Below, one piece after another: positions 44,007-52,576 of a DNA stretch of 64,000 nucleotides; position 1 is the stretch's first letter; the number at the start of each line of letters is the position of its first letter. The translations under genes were made by a program, and so were the position numbers. Below the pieces are notes generated by a model that was given only the letters and a program-made list of their open reading frames with translations, was not told the DNA's origin and did no database searches. Origin of the DNA: Maridesulfovibrio sp. (GTDB lineage: Bacteria; Desulfobacterota; Desulfovibrionia; Desulfovibrionales; Desulfovibrionaceae); assembly GCF_963666665.1 (NCBI RefSeq), contig NZ_OY762999.1, positions 3,506,001 to 3,570,000 of the forward strand. Direction: 5' to 3'.

Positions 44007-46199
44007 TCAGGTAGGCAGCTCCAGCACGAATATGGTCCCATGTGGGGTAGCCGGTTTGACCCTGATAAATCCGCGATGGTCAGTGACAATTGATTTGACA
44101 ATGGTCAGCCCCAGTCCGGTACCGCTCTTTTTGCTGGAAAAGTATGGTTCGAACATTCTGGATCTTTCATCAGCAGAAAGTCCTGGGCCGTTATCCTGAA
44201 CTTCGATTCGCAGCCAGCCAAGGGTGGAGTCATGCATGACAGTGATTGAGACTGTGGGTGATTCGCAGTTATCCAAGGCTTCAGCAGCATTTGTCAGCAG
44301 GTTGATCAGGGTTCGGCGCATGGCCTCGCGGTCCAGTTCCAACTGCGGCAGTTCGCCGTCAAAGCTCAGGGACCATTCAATATTGCTGTGGCTGTTGCGG
44401 TAAAGGCTGACGACCTCTTCAAGCAGAGGTCCGATGTTGTCCGGTTTGAGTCGTACTTCCGGCAGTTTGGCGTAGGCGGAAAACTCCTGAACCATCTGTT
44501 GCAGATGTTCAACTTGGGAAATGATCAGGTCTGTGGATTCCCGGAAAACATTATCTTCGATCTCAGGTCCGAATTTACGCTGCAAACGCTGGGCCGAAAG
44601 TTTGATAGGCGTGAGCGGGTTCTTGATCTCGTGTGCTATGCGTCTGGCTACCTCGCGCCATGCTGCAATGCGCTGCATTTTTTCCAGCTCGGTAATATCT
44701 TCGAACACGGCGACGATACCGGTGCTGGATTCTCCGGCCTTGAGAGCCACAACGTTGACCAGAAATTTTCTATGCCTGCCTTCCACGGTGAGGGAAAGCT
44801 GTCTTTGCCACTGTGAGAAGGGGCTGGTTGCCATGTGCGAGCGGGCTTCGGCAATAAGCGAGGCCAGATCTCCTTCCGGGAGAAGGGCCAGCGGATCTTT
44901 ACCGTGTACAAAGCGCGCTTCGATACCCAGCATCTCTTCAATGGCGGAGTTGACGGTGCTGATTTTACCCTCTTCGTTGAGGGAGATGACTCCGGCGGTG
45001 ATGTTGTTGAGCACCGCTTCCATATAGCGGCCTCTGCGTTCCAGTTCCTGATTCTGCTGTGCCAGCCTGTCATTGGCGGTTTTCAGGCTTTTCTGGCTGT
45101 CTTCAAGGTCTTCAGCCATGCGGTTGAATGATTGAACCATGAAGCCCAGCTCATCGTCGGAACGGTCTTCAAGACGAACGGAAAGGTCGCCTCGGGCAAT
45201 GCGTTGTGAACCAGCCGCCAGAGCCTGAATAGGCGCGGAAAGCTCTTTGGAAAGACGGAATCCGAACCAGATGGACCCGAGGATAATCAGCAGGGTGGTA
45301 ACGCCCAGAGTCAGATAGAGACTCATCTTGAGCGGATATTTCAGCGTTTTGAGCTGCTTGTATTCATCAAGGCCGCGTACAATTCGGTCCAGTTTGTAGA
45401 GCATGCCCTGCCCGATATTTTCCCCGATGATCAGAAATCCTGTTTTGCCTTCATCTACGGGCAGAATACCGATAACCATGTCGTTACCGGGCATGGGGTG
45501 GATGGTGGACCAGAAACGGGGATTTTTTTGCATGTCATCCCAATCAACCTTGGCATTAATCTCCGACCAGGCCTTGTCCCATGATCCTTGTGAGTACCAG
45601 TTGATTTTCTTACGGTCCGGGCGGACAACCCCAAGCAGGCCGAGGTCGTATTCTCCAAGTTTTTTACCGAGAAAAATTTTCATGGATTTACCGCCCCATG
45701 CATAGCGGTTTTCCTTGATGGTTCCGAGAATATTATTCCCGCGCCTTTCCAGACCTTCCTGTGCCGAGGCATAAAAGGCTCTTCCCAGTTCAAGTGACTG
45801 GACCATGGATTCTTCAACCTGATTTTTGAACCAGTAATCCACGGAAATCTGCACAAACTGCATAGCCATGAAAAACATGAGCAGGGTCGGCACAAGGGAA
45901 AGGGACATGAAGGAGAGGACCATGCGCGTTCGCAGCTTGGAACCGAGTACTCTGCGCCGTCGTTCAAGGAGCAGCTTAACTCCGTTGCGGACCACGATGA
46001 ACAGGACAATGAGCAGCAGGATGAAGTTCAGGTTGAACAGTCCTACGAAAAGGTAGGAGTTCACCCCGATGTATTTGAGCTGTACAAAGCCCAGTGCCAC
46101 GAAAACAAGCAGGCAGAAAAAGGCAAGATAATATTCCCGTTGCCTGCGTTTGCGTTCCTTGGTGTCGGGTACACTGATTTTAATATTCTGTTCAGTCAT
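44007..46199 (-). CDS. ntrY: NtrY-like sensor histidine kinase
   Basis: A 730-residue kinase. Three or four N-terminal membrane helices (about 25-125) precede an extracytoplasmic segment (about 125-300), another helix (about 305-330), HAMP, PAS (about 400-500), HisKA with RRIAHEIKNPLTPIKLSAQRL, the NtrY signature, and an HATPase domain (NLLTNAAEALDN, GTGLGLTIV). Expected partner is NtrX. It follows the DUF4390 gene by 13 bp. Confidence 0.9.
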   Translation of the reverse strand: MTEQNIKISVPDTKERKRRQREYYLAFFCLLVFVALGFVQLKYIGVNSYLFVGLFNLNFILLLIVLFIVVRNGVKLLLERRRRVLGSKLRTRMVLSFMSLSLVPTLLMFFMAMQFVQISVDYWFKNQVEESMVQSLELGRAFYASAQEGLERRGNNILGTIKENRYAWGGKSMKIFLGKKLGEYDLGLLGVVRPDRKKINWYSQGSWDKAWSEINAKVDWDDMQKNPRFWSTIHPMPGNDMVIGILPVDEGKTGFLIIGENIGQGMLYKLDRIVRGLDEYKQLKTLKYPLKMSLYLTLGVTTLLIILGSIWFGFRLSKELSAPIQALAAGSQRIARGDLSVRLEDRSDDELGFMVQSFNRMAEDLEDSQKSLKTANDRLAQQNQELERRGRYMEAVLNNITAGVISLNEEGKISTVNSAIEEMLGIEARFVHGKDPLALLPEGDLASLIAEARSHMATSPFSQWQRQLSLTVEGRHRKFLVNVVALKAGESSTGIVAVFEDITELEKMQRIAAWREVARRIAHEIKNPLTPIKLSAQRLQRKFGPEIEDNVFRESTDLIISQVEHLQQMVQEFSAYAKLPEVRLKPDNIGPLLEEVVSLYRNSHSNIEWSLSFDGELPQLELDREAMRRTLINLLTNAAEALDNCESPTVSITVMHDSTLGWLRIEVQDNGPGLSADERSRMFEPYFSSKKSGTGLGLTIVKSIVTDHRGFIRVKPATPHGTIFVLELPT

Positions 46200-46212
46200 G
46201 GCGATTCTAAAA

Positions 46213-46821
46213 TCAGTAGGTGAAATCCAACTGGTAGGTGGCGGCAGGGATTATGTCCCAAGACCAGAAAAAGAGAGTGCTCTTGAGCCATGCCGGGACT
46301 TCTGTGCGGTCGAGGCGTACGTTCAGGCGCAGGTTGTATCGTTCCCCGCGCTTGAGAGTGGACCATGGGCCTAAATCAAGGACAAAGCTTTTCCATTCTT
46401 CGCGTAAAAGTATGGACAGGCTTTTGTTTTTTAATATTTTAGCTCCGGGTTTTTCCAGCACAAACTGGTTGGAGAGAGAGTCGAAATAAAGCTTATCATT
46501 GTATGTTTTGCTTGCGACTTTTGAGTCCAGCCAGACATTCTTATGTTCAAAAAGGGAAGCCTCGCAGATAAGTTTGAGCTTCATGCCGTTCTGCAGGGCA
46601 TCTTCCACTTGTGCATCGGCGGTGAGCTCAATTCCGAATCTGGCCATGATGGAACCGGCCTGATTATCAAGGACCATGTTTTTGAGTTGCAGAGAGCTGG
46701 CCTGTGCAGCAGACGGGAGGAAAAGGACGAAAAAGCCCAGCCACAGGAGCAGGACTCTCCAGCCTTTGGAGAGTGGGCATATTTGCTGAGCCGTTTTTAT
46801 CATTGATGTTTCTGCTTTCAT
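46213..46821 (-). CDS. DUF4390-family exported protein
   Basis: A 202-residue protein with a signal peptide (about residues 18-42, LLLWLGFFVLFLPSAAQAS). The rest is beta-rich and matches the DUF4390 pattern (DRTEVPAWLKSTLFFWSWDI near the end). DUF4390 genes often precede NtrY-type kinases, as here; the function is unknown, perhaps an accessory to the kinase's sensor region. An alternative start lies at 46803. GGAGG is about 12 bases before ATG 46821. Confidence 0.8.
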   Translation of the reverse strand: MKAETSMIKTAQQICPLSKGWRVLLLWLGFFVLFLPSAAQASSLQLKNMVLDNQAGSIMARFGIELTADAQVEDALQNGMKLKLICEASLFEHKNVWLDSKVASKTYNDKLYFDSLSNQFVLEKPGAKILKNKSLSILLREEWKSFVLDLGPWSTLKRGERYNLRLNVRLDRTEVPAWLKSTLFFWSWDIIPAATYQLDFTY

Positions 46822-46981
46822 TAGAAATATTTTCCTCCCTTTCCGGGCATAACGTATCAGTCGCCAACCATTTGTTCAACACCATCATTGCAGTGTGTGG
46901 CATTTGATATGAAACTGTCTTTTCAAGACATAATGGTATATAAAAGCAGGATCGGATCTATAGCGGAGGTATCATAATCAG

Positions 46982-49900
46982 ATGCTCAAAAAAATACGCA
47001 CACATTGGAACAGGTTGAATCGTCCGGGTAAGATTGGATTGATAGTCGCCGGGCTGCTGATTCTTTATACGCTCATCGGTTTTTTCCTCATTCCATTTAC
47101 CATCAAGAAGGTTGCTCTTTCCAAGCTTCCCTCTGTACTGAACAGGGAAGTGCGTATTGAGCGGGTTGATTTGAACCCCTATACCTTGCAGCTGACCGTT
47201 CATGGGTTTGAGATCGCCAAGAAAGAGGGTGAAGGAAATCTGTTCTCTTTTAAGCTTTTTGACTTGAATCTTGATTCTTTTTCCTTGTTCCGTCTTTCTC
47301 TTATTCTGGATAGAATCAAAATAGTGGACCCCCAGATTGATCTTGCTGTTTTCAGGGGCGGCAGCAGTGTCTCCGATCTTATCCCGGAAGGTGATGTTGA
47401 GGAGCAGCCGGAGGAAGACAAGGAAGAAAAAAGCCTTTTTCCCTTTATCATCCGTGATCTGGTTGTAAGCAACGGTACCTGCAAGGTTTATGATAAGGTG
47501 CGTGATGTGCACCATGAAATTTCCAGCCTTGATTTGTTTGTGCCGTTTACATCTTCCCTTATTCGCGACAATGAGAAGCAGGTCCAGCCAAGTCTTGATA
47601 TGATCATCAACGGCACTCCTTTTGTACTGAAGGGGCATACCCTGCCGTTTAACCAGAGCTTGAAGACCCAATTTGACTTTTCCCTTAAAGATGCGCAGCT
47701 GGCCGAGTACTGGCCTTACCTGCCTATTTACGAAACTACCGAGCTGAAGAGCGGTAGCCTGAGTTCTGATCTTGTCCTGTCTTTTGAGCGCGGAGAATCC
47801 ATTCTGCCGAGGGTGCAGATCAGCGGTAAAGCCAATATCACCAATTTTGATCTTGCAGCTAGAAAAGGTCATTCCCTGCTCAAATTTAAAGACCTTGATG
47901 TGGAGCTGGAGGAAGTTCGCATACTGCAGCGTATACTGAAAGTTTCATCAATCCGTTTGAGTGATCCGTATCTTAAGGTCGGACTCAAGGAGGACGGTAG
48001 TCCGGACCTGCTTGATTATATTGCCCCCTCCATTGAAGCCGGGGAAAAATCAAAAATGACCGAAGACGGTGGCAAGGAAGAATCCGGTCCTGCCGTGGCT
48101 GCACTAGTCAAGGATTTCAGGCTTGATAACGGGCTGGTGGATTTCACTGACAATGCTTTCGGTAAAGGGTTCAACAAGAAAATCGGGCCGATCATGGTCC
48201 ATGCCGGGAATGTGAGCACTGTAGAGAATGCAGCCGGGAGCTGGGATTTCCATATCGGTTCGAATGCTACTGAAGTTATCAGCGGTCAGGGCGGTTTGTC
48301 TGTTATTCCCCTGTCTGTAAACGGCTCTGTGGCCGTAGAGGATCTGGATATTCCTGATTACCATGTTTATCTGGACGATCCCCTGCCTCTGGATGTTGCC
48401 AAGGGCAAGGTCGGGCTGGGCAGTGATTTTCAGCTCGGCATGCAGAACGGAACTTCCGTGCGGTTGGAAAATATCAGGGTCAATGTTGATGGGCTTGAAC
48501 TTCAACCTAAGGGCGGCGGCAAGAAACTGATCGGTCTCGGTGGATTCGCCATGAGCAATGGTACTGTTGATTTACAGGAAAAGTCCGTGGTCATAGATTC
48601 AATTGACCTCAAGAAACTCCTTATTCGGCTTATGCGCGATAAAAAGGGGATAGACCTGATCAAGCAGATCGAACAGCACCAGAAGAATGCGAAAAATGTC
48701 GGCGTTCCTGCTAAACAGCAGGACGAAGCTGCGGACCCTGCTGATGCGGAGGCAGAGCAATGGAGGGTGGCCTTAAACAGGTTTCAGCTCGCTGATTCAG
48801 AGATTGAATTCACTGACCGGGCAGCCACCCAAAAGACAGTCACCAGCATCAGTGATATCAAGATCGGAGTTAACGGGCTGACTTTTCCGGAAGAGAATCC
48901 GCTTAAGCTGACTCTTTCCGCTCTCATCAACAAGCGCGGTTCCATAAAGATAGACGGGCAGGCCGGGCCGCAGTCACTCAAGGGAAAGGGCAGCTTGCAG
49001 CTTCGCAAGCTCCGCCTGAGGGATTTCAATGGCTACCTGCCACCGCAGATGCAGATGAATATTGCTCGCGGGCATGTGGATGTTACCGGTAATTGGGATT
49101 TCTCTGCGGCAAATGAACCTGTTGCAGGATACACCGGCAAGGTTCAGCTTAAGGATTTGCTCATCCGCGACAACAAGGGAAATAAGCAATTTTTCCATCT
49201 GGAAGATTTAGCTGTACGCGAGATTGATTTTCGTTCCGCGCCGCTTAGGGTCAAGGTCGGCTCTATTGCCGTGCTGGCACCCAAGGCTAATCTGGAGCGG
49301 GAGCAGGACGGCACAATAAATATTGCGCGTATGCTGACCGGAAAGCGGGCTGTTCCTGTGGACGAAGAAGCTCTGGAAAAGCAGGCCGAGCTTGCAGCGG
49401 AAAAATCCGAGGTTGCACAGGCGGAAGGCGCTACCCCGGCTGATGGGGTTGCTGAACTTAAAGAACCCACCGCAGAGGAGAAGCAGGGTAACGTTGTATC
49501 CATAGATGAAATTTTTATGAGCAACGGCACAGTATCCTTCAAGGATTACACTGTTTCTCCGGCTTTTGAGCTGGATATCACCAAGATGCGTTCAGCCGTG
49601 CGAGGGCTTGAGTTGCCCCATGGCGAGCGTACCGATATTTCATTCAACGCCACACTTGATAGGCAATCCCCGCTGGTGGCTGAAGGGTATTTACAACCTA
49701 CGGCAGAAGGTGCGGATACTGATATCAATGTTTCCGTCGCAAATTTGGATATGACCCAGCTTTCGCCATACACCGAGAAGTTCATTGCCTATCCGGTCAG
49801 TACCGGGATGCTCAGCTCAGATGTTGGGGTGAAGTTGCGCGGCAAGTTCATTGCTGTGAATAATGTTTTTGATATTTATCAGTTTGAGGTCGGCGACAAG

Positions 49901-50665
49901 GTGGATAATCCCGATGCGCCCAACATCCCCATCGGTCTGGGGCTGGCCTTGCTCAGGGACAGCAGCGGCAATATCAGGCTCGATATCCCTGTAGAGGGCG
50001 ATCTTTCCGATCCTCAGTTCAAGCTGGGTAAAGTCATAGCACGGGCTATCGTCAATCTGCTGGTCAAGGCCGTAACTTCGCCTTTTGCCTTGATCGGTGC
50101 ACTGGTGGGTGGTGGTGAGAATATGGATGTCATGGCCTTTGAGGCCGGCAAGGCCGGTTTTAAGGAAGGCGAGCAGTCCAAAATTGAGTCAGTTGCCAAG
50201 GCCATGGCTGATCGTCCGGGTCTTAAGCTGGAGATCAGCGGCTTTACCGCGCCGGAGGATATTCCGGCCATGGAAGAAGCCGAGTTCCGCAGGCAGGTTG
50301 CCATGCCCAAGTTCCTTGAACTTGAAGGCGATGAGAATGCGCCCAAGTCTGTTGACGATGTGGTGGTAACTGAGGAAGAGTATCCCGAATATCTGGAAAC
50401 GGCATACAAGGATGCCACTTTTGAAAGGCCGACCAACTTTCTAGGCATTGTGGTTGCCCAGCCCGTACCGGATATGGAAAAAGCCCTGCGTGATCATATC
50501 AAGGTCACTGATACGCAACTGGCCGACCTTGCGCGGCGCAGGTCTGAGATGGTGCGCACCTTCTTGGTAGAGAAGTCCGGCATTGCCCCCGAACGGGTAT
50601 TCCTCAAAGGAATGTCTGCCACCGGAAAGGGAGCCGGACCGCGTGTTGAGCTTGGGTTGCAGTAA
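46982..50665 (+). CDS. Giant AsmA-like/DUF748 envelope protein
   Basis: A 1227-residue protein with one N-terminal membrane anchor (about 17-38, IGLIVAGLLILYTLIGFFLI) and a very long beta-rich periplasmic part containing DUF748/AsmA-like repeats (recurring SNGTVSF, DNGLVDFTD and LDIPVEGDLSDPQFKLG patterns). Such proteins are thought to bridge inner and outer membranes for phospholipid transport. Residues about 1040-1225 form an OmpA-like fold (LKLEISGFTAPED, RRSEMVRTFLVEKSGI) with an insertion. The ribosome binding site (GGAGG) is 12 bases before ATG 46982. It diverges from the DUF4390 gene. Confidence 0.88.
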   Translation: MLKKIRTHWNRLNRPGKIGLIVAGLLILYTLIGFFLIPFTIKKVALSKLPSVLNREVRIERVDLNPYTLQLTVHGFEIAKKEGEGNLFSFKLFDLNLDSFSLFRLSLILDRIKIVDPQIDLAVFRGGSSVSDLIPEGDVEEQPEEDKEEKSLFPFIIRDLVVSNGTCKVYDKVRDVHHEISSLDLFVPFTSSLIRDNEKQVQPSLDMIINGTPFVLKGHTLPFNQSLKTQFDFSLKDAQLAEYWPYLPIYETTELKSGSLSSDLVLSFERGESILPRVQISGKANITNFDLAARKGHSLLKFKDLDVELEEVRILQRILKVSSIRLSDPYLKVGLKEDGSPDLLDYIAPSIEAGEKSKMTEDGGKEESGPAVAALVKDFRLDNGLVDFTDNAFGKGFNKKIGPIMVHAGNVSTVENAAGSWDFHIGSNATEVISGQGGLSVIPLSVNGSVAVEDLDIPDYHVYLDDPLPLDVAKGKVGLGSDFQLGMQNGTSVRLENIRVNVDGLELQPKGGGKKLIGLGGFAMSNGTVDLQEKSVVIDSIDLKKLLIRLMRDKKGIDLIKQIEQHQKNAKNVGVPAKQQDEAADPADAEAEQWRVALNRFQLADSEIEFTDRAATQKTVTSISDIKIGVNGLTFPEENPLKLTLSALINKRGSIKIDGQAGPQSLKGKGSLQLRKLRLRDFNGYLPPQMQMNIARGHVDVTGNWDFSAANEPVAGYTGKVQLKDLLIRDNKGNKQFFHLEDLAVREIDFRSAPLRVKVGSIAVLAPKANLEREQDGTINIARMLTGKRAVPVDEEALEKQAELAAEKSEVAQAEGATPADGVAELKEPTAEEKQGNVVSIDEIFMSNGTVSFKDYTVSPAFELDITKMRSAVRGLELPHGERTDISFNATLDRQSPLVAEGYLQPTAEGADTDINVSVANLDMTQLSPYTEKFIAYPVSTGMLSSDVGVKLRGKFIAVNNVFDIYQFEVGDKVDNPDAPNIPIGLGLALLRDSSGNIRLDIPVEGDLSDPQFKLGKVIARAIVNLLVKAVTSPFALIGALVGGGENMDVMAFEAGKAGFKEGEQSKIESVAKAMADRPGLKLEISGFTAPEDIPAMEEAEFRRQVAMPKFLELEGDENAPKSVDDVVVTEEEYPEYLETAYKDATFERPTNFLGIVVAQPVPDMEKALRDHIKVTDTQLADLARRRSEMVRTFLVEKSGIAPERVFLKGMSATGKGAGPRVELGLQ

Positions 50666-50673
50666 GAATTTGG

Positions 50674-50755
50674 ATGCGCTACGCGCTTTTTGATAAACGG
50701 ATTTCGCCTCCGGCGGCCAAAGGAACAAGTCCCTTTGGAATCCCGAATAGTTTTA
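50674..50755. repeat. Intergenic repeat-like element with short hairpins
   Basis: The gap holds CCAAAGG (50717-50723) with CCTTTGG (50732-50738), preceded by GCCTCCGGCGGC and GCGCTACGCGC. I recall similar GCCTCCGGCGGCCA elements between Desulfovibrio genes, but only one copy is in this window. Confidence 0.45.
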
Positions 50756-50767
50756 AGTGAGGTTCTT

Positions 50768-50983
50768 ATGAGTTGGTTGAAAAAAATGGCTTATGTTTTG
50801 TGTCTGGTCGCTCTTTTGGGGGCTGTCTCCGGTTGTGGTGAGGAAGGACCTGCGGAAAAGGCCGGAAAGAAGATTGATGAGGCCATGGATCAGGCTAAGG
50901 ATAAGATGGATGACATGGGCGATGATGCTAAAAGCGCATTTGATGATCTGAAAAAGAAAGCAAACGAGGCTATGGATAATTAG
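50768..50983 (+). CDS. Small lipoprotein, 71 residues
   Basis: A signal peptide ends in a lipobox AVSGC (Cys 23). The mature 49 residues are very acidic and helical with repeating DxAKDKMDDMGDDAKSAF patterns, like small coiled-coil or apolipoprotein-type lipoproteins. I chose ATG 50768 because the lipobox then sits at the normal place. A strong terminator follows. Function unknown. Confidence 0.7.
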   Translation: MSWLKKMAYVLCLVALLGAVSGCGEEGPAEKAGKKIDEAMDQAKDKMDDMGDDAKSAFDDLKKKANEAMDN

Positions 50984-51013
50984 TCTTTGCCTGCAGATAT
51001 ATTATGATTCTTT

Positions 51014-51050
51014 GAAAACCGCCGTGCCGTTTGGTCCGGCGGTTTTCTTT
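51014..51050 (+). terminator. Rho-independent terminator after the small lipoprotein gene
   Basis: GAAAACCGCCG and CGGCGGTTTTC form a perfect eleven-bp stem followed by TTTT. Confidence 0.88.
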
Positions 51051-51067
51051 TATGCAGGGTATGGAAA

Positions 51068-51096
51068 TTGACTTGCGTCTGGTTCAGTGCTTCATT
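51068..51096 (+). promoter_or_regulatory. Possible sigma-70 promoter of the 93-residue protein gene
   Basis: TTGACT and TTCATT with 17 bp between them lie 40 bp upstream of the ATG at 51136. The -10 element is weak. Confidence 0.35.
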
Positions 51097-51135
51097 GAGG
51101 CTTTCGAATAACCGAACCATTTGGAGGAAATAATA

Positions 51136-51417
51136 ATGGCTGAATATACATACGAAAGTCTGGAAGCACTGCTCAAGGAAAAACTTGGCGACGCCATGCC
51201 CGAACGGGCCATGGAAGATATTCATGATGCGTTGAAGATCACCGAGAAGATGGAAGAAGAGGGCTGGAAATTTCAGCTCGAAGATTTAAGTCGTGGCAGC
51301 ATGACTGAAACCGATTGGCGCGCGACTCTCAAGAAAGACGGCAAGGAGTTTGCCGGACAGAGCGATCATGCTGCATTGGCTGTTTGTGTTGCTGTGGCGG
51401 ATGCGATTGTGGGGTAG
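51136..51417 (+). CDS. Unknown protein, 93 residues
   Basis: A small acidic soluble protein (MAEYTYESLEALLKEKLGDA at the start) without recognised domain or membrane segment; the C-terminal half is more hydrophobic (ALAVCVAVADAIVG). ATG 51136 is preceded by GGAGG at the proper distance. It stands alone between two hairpins. Confidence 0.65.
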   Translation: MAEYTYESLEALLKEKLGDAMPERAMEDIHDALKITEKMEEEGWKFQLEDLSRGSMTETDWRATLKKDGKEFAGQSDHAALAVCVAVADAIVG

Positions 51418-51428
51418 GTTAACACGAT

Positions 51429-51471
51429 GACTATAAGGCTGTGAAAAATTGATTTTTGCGGCTTTATAGTC
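51429..51471. terminator. Long hairpin between convergent small genes
   Basis: GACTATAAGGCTGTGAAAAA pairs with TTTTTGCGGCTTTATAGTC around a short loop (about 19 pairs, some wobbles). It lies between two convergent genes and is probably a bidirectional terminator. Confidence 0.7.
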
Positions 51472-51480
51472 AGTTAAATT

Positions 51481-51651
51481 TTATTTGTTCGGTAAAACAT
51501 ATGTGACGTATCCTAGTAAATCACTTAACTCTTGTTTTGCTTTAATTTTTCGTTGTTTTAAGCGGTTCTCTCTGAATTTTGAATTTATTTTTTCTTTATA
51601 GCTTTCAGATTTTATCTCTTCAGATTTGCGTTCTTTTGTTGTTACCGCCAT
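51481..51651 (-). CDS. Very small basic protein, 56 residues
   Basis: This short frame begins MAVTTKERKSEEIKSESYKE and ends VTYVLPNK. It is rich in Lys, Arg and Glu and probably helical, with a hydrophobic C-terminal end. AAGGAG lies seven bases ahead of the ATG, inside the end of the upstream gene, which stops 1 bp before. The tight coupling argues that it is real and works with the two-TM GAF protein. Function unknown. Confidence 0.55.
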   Translation of the reverse strand: MAVTTKERKSEEIKSESYKEKINSKFRENRLKQRKIKAKQELSDLLGYVTYVLPNK

Positions 51652-51652
51652 T

Positions 51653-52378
51653 TTAAGACTCCTTAAAGGTTACAGGTAGTAAATCTTTCAAAGTTTCGCA
51701 AAAAGTTGTAATAGTTTTTACTATTTTTTGTTCCTTGTCTTTAGGTATTTCTAACGCTTCTGTGCTGTCGAGAGCTACTATAGCATTGATTTTATCCTTA
51801 CTGTCAAATAGAGGAATGCATAAGCAAAATCTTAGATTTGCTGTTTGATTATTTTGTCTATGACTTAGAGGCATTGTCGTATTATCAGAGTTGTGAAGAT
51901 CGGGGTTGTATATGTAGTTGTTGCTTTGGTAACAGGCACTTACAAGACCTTCATTTTTAGAGATATCGAATGAAAGTCCTGCTGTGGTTCCAACTTGTGC
52001 AAGCCCTTCAATGTTAATAATATCTAAGCTATGCTTTTTTTTATTGTATAAAAAAATACGTATGTTTACTTCTGGAAAATGTTTGATCCCTAATATCTGT
52101 TTTAGGCCAGAGAGTAGGGTTGCTTTGTAATTGCCAATCAGATTTTTTTGCTGGCGTTTATACTTGGTTATGTTTGCTTTTTGGATATGAAGTTCCCAGC
52201 TTAATAATATTGCACTAAGAAGTGTGCCCACAACGAAAAGAATATTGTTAGCTGTTTTTATCGTTGGATCAGCAAAATGAATCGTAATAATATCTAGATT
52301 GTTCAGATCATTTAGCAAGTCGCATTTGGATATGACTAGTAAAGCTGTGCAAATGACGGTTCTTACAAATACATTCAT
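51653..52378 (-). CDS. Two-TM protein with cytoplasmic GAF-like domain
   Basis: A 241-residue protein with hydrophobic segments at about 4-18 and 44-63 and a C-terminal GAF-like domain (about 95-232; NIRIFLYNKKKHSLDI, NLRFCLCIPLFDSKDKINAI, IVALDS). GAF domains bind cyclic nucleotides or other small ligands. No kinase, cyclase or phosphatase output is attached. The gene and its 56-residue partner are clearly more AT-rich than their neighbours, a sign of recent gain. Specific function unknown. Confidence 0.65.
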   Translation of the reverse strand: MNVFVRTVICTALLVISKCDLLNDLNNLDIITIHFADPTIKTANNILFVVGTLLSAILLSWELHIQKANITKYKRQQKNLIGNYKATLLSGLKQILGIKHFPEVNIRIFLYNKKKHSLDIINIEGLAQVGTTAGLSFDISKNEGLVSACYQSNNYIYNPDLHNSDNTTMPLSHRQNNQTANLRFCLCIPLFDSKDKINAIVALDSTEALEIPKDKEQKIVKTITTFCETLKDLLPVTFKES

Positions 52379-52512
52379 TATATTGCCTTAATATTAACAG
52401 TGAGTAGTGGTTTACTGATAAGTAAAATTATTATTTTAGTCAATAACTTAACTCATATTTATCAAGCATATCGAAATATGTTTTAAGTAAATTTTAGTAA
52501 TGCAATTCTCAT

Positions 52513-52550
52513 CAAAAAAATCCCCCGGAACAACCGTTCCGGGGGGATTT
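52513..52550 (-). terminator. Rho-independent terminator after tkt
   Basis: AATCCCCCGGAAC and GTTCCGGGGGGATT form a strong stem with loop AACC; on the minus strand a T7 run follows. Confidence 0.9.
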
Positions 52551-52576
52551 TGAATTTTTATGTGTCGAATCAGCTA

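Noticed and set aside
46958..47872. 304-codon minus-strand frame
   Set aside because: Antisense to the start of the DUF748 gene; no ribosome binding site or recognisable domain.
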